From NCBI GenBank assembly GCA_000499405.2, contig HG738138.1:24664765-24728764 (forward strand): a stretch of DNA of 64,000 nucleotides, in the 5' to 3' direction. The position numbers and the translations under genes were made by a program. A model generated the notes under the pieces. That model saw nothing but the letters and a program-made list of their open reading frames with translations, was not told the DNA's origin and did not search any database. Origin of the DNA: Onchocerca volvulus (lineage: Eukaryota > Nematoda > Chromadorea > Rhabditida > Onchocercidae). Positions 61,901 through 64,000 of the stretch are shown one piece after another. Every line of letters begins with the position of its first letter. The stretch's first letter is position 1.

Positions 61901-63950
61901 GTAATAATAATTCAGAATTTTCCATATTTTAGATTGGCCATTGGGTGAAAAAGACATAAAAGTAGATTTACTTTTTCATATGGTAAGCTGTAATATTGCT
62001 GACTTATCAAAAGCAGTTCCAGCACCAGAATTTGTTCGTTTTATTTTTTGTACTTTTTTTTTTCTCGATAATTTTCAATTAGAAAAAAGTTTTATTAATT
62101 TTTCTCGATAATTTTCAATTAGAAAAAAGTTTTATTAACAACAATTAGAAAATATTTTATTTTATTTATTTTAAGTAAATTCAATTTTAAGAAGTTTTCT
62201 TCTTTTCTTTTTTTTTTTTTAACAAAAATCTAAGAGATATTTTTATTAAAACAATGGCAAGTAATATATATCATTATTATTCTAATGTGAAAGTAAGATA
62301 AAACAATCGCAATTTCACGTAAAACACGTAAATTTATTTTTAGATGATAAGTGAGAAGCCACGATGTTTGGTTGCTAACTTTGGCGCAGATTTGATGTAT
62401 CGTAAATGTCAATTTTTATATTACGTTAGTAGCGTTCAAAGTCGTCGTTGTGGTACTACGAAAACAAACAATGATTTCAGTGAAAAATCAATGAAACCAT
62501 TAAAAATAAGCAAGTTTTTAATATTGAAGTTCAATGATTTAATTTAAATGAAAAAATTAAACTTAGGTTTTTATAAAGTTAATGCGACAAATAAAGTGAA
62601 AATTTCGCAATAACAATGATCAAAAAATAATTTATTATTTGTAAATTGAAAAAAAAAGTTTTTGTAATGTTATTTTGCATTTTGTAATTCTAACCGTACA
62701 TAAATGAATGATTAATTTATAAGATAAAGAAATAGCAAATGATAATTTAGCAGTTAGCAAATAATTTATTATTTATAATTTATCAGTTAGATATTTTTTC
62801 TCTTAAAAATATTCATTTTAGTGATTCATCGAAATTTTTGATAAAACTCATTTTTGAATATTTCTTTTTTTTTTTTAGATTGTGCTACGGTAAAAAACAG
62901 TCCATGTATCGATAATCCAGTGATACATCATTCACCAATGTGTGGTCAAGTGGAAGGATTTAATTATCGAATTCTTAATGATCATATTAATTCCGATAAT
63001 TTAAATACTAATATGATTGTTAATGTAACATTCCGATCTACGCTAATTAGAAGAAAACCGCTTTATTTTGTAGCTTTTTATGGTGATGCTAAACCGTTTG
63101 ATCGAGAAATTGATGTTAGTCACTTTTACTTACGTTGCGTTAGTTTCTTTTAATTTATGTAATTAAAATGCTAATAATTAATTTTAATTTTTTAATTTCA
63201 AATATTTATGCAAGATAGGCAGATAAATATGTGTGAATATGTGTAAATGTTAAATGAATTCAATATCATTAATCTAATCATAACGAAATATTCTAATATT
63301 TTTATTCATACGTGATCTTACGTCATATAAATTTCACGTCACAGTTACATATTAGACAAAAATTACAAAAATATATATCTTAATAATAATTATGCCTATT
63401 TCAGAATTATTTTATTTTACGTTTTTTTTTTAGAAATTATTTTATTCCGTCTATCTTTTATAGTCTCAAAGAGAAGACTATTTTTGTCTGAGCAATTCAT
63501 TATTGTCACGAAATTTTTAAATTAAATTTAATGAATGTTAAAAATTTCCAGGTAGAATTGCTTGGTGTTGATATGCAACGAATTTTGGGTAATGCGACAA
63601 ATTGTCCAAAATTTCATCCTAATGGAACATGTGCTGTAAGTTTTAAATATTAATTTCTTAAATTATAGATTTAAATAAATATGAAAATTTAAAGTTTTTA
63701 TTTGATAAAATTCATATTTATACTTTTTTTTTTTCATCTCATACTAAATAATTAATTGATCAAATAAACTAATTAATCAATTAACTAATTTTTTTTTTTT
63801 GCTTTCATAAATAACTTATGTATTTTATATTACCAGATAAAATTGAATCTCGTAAATGTATCGATAATAATAACAAATTTACGAATGAACAAATTATACG
63901 GTGTGACAATATGCGCCGTTATTGATCCTAAGAATTTGACCTTTCCCGAA
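58968..63950 (+). CDS. Secreted/membrane Cys-rich and fibronectin III domain protein (5' part)
   Basis: Ten exons: 58968-59102, 59659-59715, 60240-60443, 60866-61048, 61542-61620, 61933-61982, 62344-62479, 62879-63114, 63552-63635 and 63837-63950, continuing outside the window after a good GTAAGT. All joins keep frame, but the exon 7 donor at 62479 (A then GTGAAA) is a guess. The start is the ATG at 58968 because a strong signal peptide follows (MYQLWVLFLFIILLLINGEK). Residues about 30-90 are Cys-rich: ICQLRCIAKC, YCEEQCKKN, DLC, EFCWKTCGG. Then a fibronectin III domain: PEKPKSIKWSYT, SINITWDGDGTLYLLEM, FRIASVTSGGISNFSD. A second, more diverged one follows (KLVLQYEAP, WPLGEKDIKVDLLF), with many N-glycosylation sequons. 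The Cys-rich-then-FnIII order recalls anosmin-1 (KAL1), but no clear four-disulfide WAP core is visible, so that name is only a hypothesis. Confidence 0.75.
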
Positions 63951-64000
63951 GTAAGTGGTGTCACATTAGGCATGAAGTCAAAAGCCAATAAAATATTCAT

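Noticed and set aside
1..64000. tRNA, rRNA, CRISPR arrays, bacterial insertions and endosymbiont (Wolbachia-type) fragments
   Set aside because: Looked for by eye; no cloverleaf-like tRNA boxes, no spaced direct repeats with unique spacers, and no intron-free bacterial reading frames were seen.

Overview
The window looks like nuclear DNA of a parasitic nematode, most likely a clade III (filarial or other spirurid) worm. The sequence is strongly AT-rich, with many A/T homopolymer tracts and introns of about 100 to 2000 bases. Introns end in TTTCAG-type acceptors, and several start codons sit just downstream of such an acceptor with no coding exon before it, as expected for spliced-leader trans-splicing. 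The gene content also fits: a ground-like domain protein and an MSP-domain protein are nematode-type families. I found no rRNA, tRNA, CRISPR array, prokaryotic operon or viral gene. All gene models below were assembled by hand from the sequence by matching splice sites and reading phase; none is confirmed by transcripts.

Layout. 1-3.7 kb (-): a divergent protein with two C-type lectin-like domains, incomplete at both ends. 6.5-7.9 kb (+): a secreted Pro/Cys-rich protein with a C-terminal ground-like domain. 9.6-10.5 kb: a dispersed repeat whose second copy lies at 58.3-58.8 kb. 12.1-20.8 kb (+): an Angel-family (CCR4-like) nuclease/phosphatase with an unusual N-terminus rich in SUMO-interaction-like motifs. 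23.3-25.5 kb (+): an MSP-domain protein with 49-bp tandem repeats and an inverted-repeat element in its introns. 26.3-28.4 kb (-): a small protein with a divergent SH2 domain. 32.2-42.0 kb (+): a formin with DID/FH3-like, FH1 and FH2 parts and a possible hydrophobic N-terminal exon. 45.6-48.0 kb (+): a REEP5/Yop1 ER-shaping protein. 49.0-50.4 kb (-): a small single-pass membrane protein with a Cys-rich tail. 52.8-54.9 kb (-): an F-box protein. 55.7-56.5 kb (-): the 3' part of an unrecognised gene. 56.6-57.2 kb: a degenerate minisatellite. 59.0-64.0 kb (+): the 5' part of a secreted or membrane Cys-rich/fibronectin III protein that runs off the window.

The genes do not form a pathway. They are typical dispersed nematode genes on both strands, separated by 0.8-4 kb of AT-rich DNA. 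The most unusual items are the SIM-like motif array in the Angel protein, the possible membrane-anchored start of the formin, the divergent SH2 protein, the foldback element in an intron, and the two-copy repeat with a clean 400-bp insertion or deletion. I saw no convincing evidence of a wholly new multi-gene system.
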